Translations under genes and position numbers: made by a program
From: Swaminathania salitolerans
GTDB taxonomy: Bacteria > Pseudomonadota > Alphaproteobacteria > Acetobacterales > Acetobacteraceae
Reading direction: 5' to 3'
DNA length: 64,000 nt
NCBI RefSeq assembly: GCF_007988945.1
Contig: NZ_BJVC01000001.1
Location: 920,192-984,191, forward strand
Shown: piece after piece, positions 63,611 through 64,000 of the stretch
Layout of the letters: each line of letters opens with the position of its first letter
Numbering within the stretch: the stretch's first letter is position 1
Notes under the pieces: generated by a model
Seen by the model: only the letters and a program-made list of their open reading frames with translations
What the model was told of the DNA's origin: nothing
Database searches by the model: none

Positions 63611-64000
63611 ACACTTCCATTAGTGTTGAATACAATCTCCTTCAAAATTCCCCTGTCATGTCGCTTCGTCCCACCAGAACGCTCTGGTCTCTTTCGCATG
63701 TAATCTCCGGGCCGTTCCAATGATATGGTCGTTGCTGTTTCGCGCATATCCGTGATGAGAGTCCCGGAAAGGGGAGGGGCGGCGTCCTGCAAGGAGTCTT
63801 GCGTCGCCGGATCGGGCCAAAGTCGGCGGATTTTTCCTGCGAAAGCGGAGAGCCGCGTCGTCATGTCGTCGTTGAACCCGAACTCTTCCTCCACGTTCAG
63901 TGGCGCGACCAGTTTGCGTCTCAGGCATCGAAGGCAAGTGTCCCCAGGAGAGGGCTGCTCTAGGAAGCGGGCCGCTCATATTTTCGGAAAAATCAGACAG
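63611..64000. other. 390-bp stretch beyond tRNA-Gln without a supported gene
   Basis: The minus strand carries an open frame of about 90 residues (from about 63982 down) with coding-like texture, for example CLRRKLVAPLNVEEEF and LSAFAGKIRRLWPD. It has no clear start and would run antisense through the tRNA. It may be a gene remnant; I do not recognise a family. Nothing else is evident. Confidence 0.35.

Noticed and set aside
63363..63635. Minus-strand reading frame containing GGPGFEPG and LNYPP
   Set aside because: This is the well-known false translation of the antisense strand of a tRNA gene; it covers tRNA-Gln.

Overview
The window is a high-GC bacterial chromosome segment that looks like an acetic acid bacterium (Acetobacteraceae, Alphaproteobacteria). 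The evidence is the protein style, the hexameric-type citrate synthase next to orotate phosphoribosyltransferase, and conserved blocks such as xseB-ispA-dxs-tlyA and miaB-phoH-ybeY-corC. The genus cannot be fixed from this sequence. Nearly all of it is dense housekeeping DNA: about 60 protein genes and one tRNA-Gln(CUG). I see no prophage, insertion sequence, CRISPR array or obvious genomic island.

Layout. 1-2.1 kb: rsmI (cut by the window edge), divergent from a LpoA-like lipoprotein. 2.3-6.8 kb (minus): a lipid A/Kdo block of a DUF374-WaaA fusion, lpxK and lpxL, then a small unknown gene. 6.9-11.3 kb: universal stress protein, pdxH, fabI-aroC, OsmC. 11.6-15.6 kb: class Ia ribonucleotide reductase operon behind a pair of NrdR boxes, with a periplasmic YbaY/META-domain gene between nrdA and nrdB. 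15.9-24.1 kb: TetR regulator, methyltransferase, polyprenyl diphosphate synthase, murI-pyrE, a 78-residue Cys/His-rich gene behind a Fur-like box, citrate synthase, SixA-type phosphatase, chorismate mutase, metallophosphoesterase. 24.2-34.8 kb (minus): an unusually long SMC, a DsbA-like protein, corC-ybeY-phoH-miaB, plsC. 35.0-41.6 kb (plus): tamA-tamB. 41.6-46.7 kb (minus): P-loop kinase, TPR/glycosyltransferase protein, single-domain response regulator, SDR, CarD, bestrophin. 46.8-49.6 kb (plus): formaldehyde detoxification genes frmA-fghA coupled to an RNase T2 lipoprotein. 49.7-60.1 kb: yjbQ, trpS, thymidine kinase, then a long minus-strand run (tusA, xseB, ispA, dxs, tlyA, rlmN, argG, FKBP, cytochrome c). 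60.2-63.6 kb: ROK sugar kinase, rlmE, ppx and tRNA-Gln, followed by about 0.4 kb with only a decayed-looking reading frame.

The genes fall into a few themes: envelope biogenesis (lpxK/lpxL/waaA, tamAB, lpoA-like, murI, polyprenyl and isoprenoid synthesis), translation quality and RNA modification (rsmI, miaB, ybeY, rlmN, tlyA, rlmE), nucleotide supply (nrdAB, pyrE, tdk) and central metabolism (citrate synthase, aroC, argG, pdxH). I found no clear new multi-gene system. The best leads are the nrdA-META-nrdB sandwich, the Fur-like box over the start region of the 78-residue gene, the DUF374-WaaA fusion, the long-armed SMC, and a recurring habit of short tandem-repeat tracts close to the 3' ends of genes.
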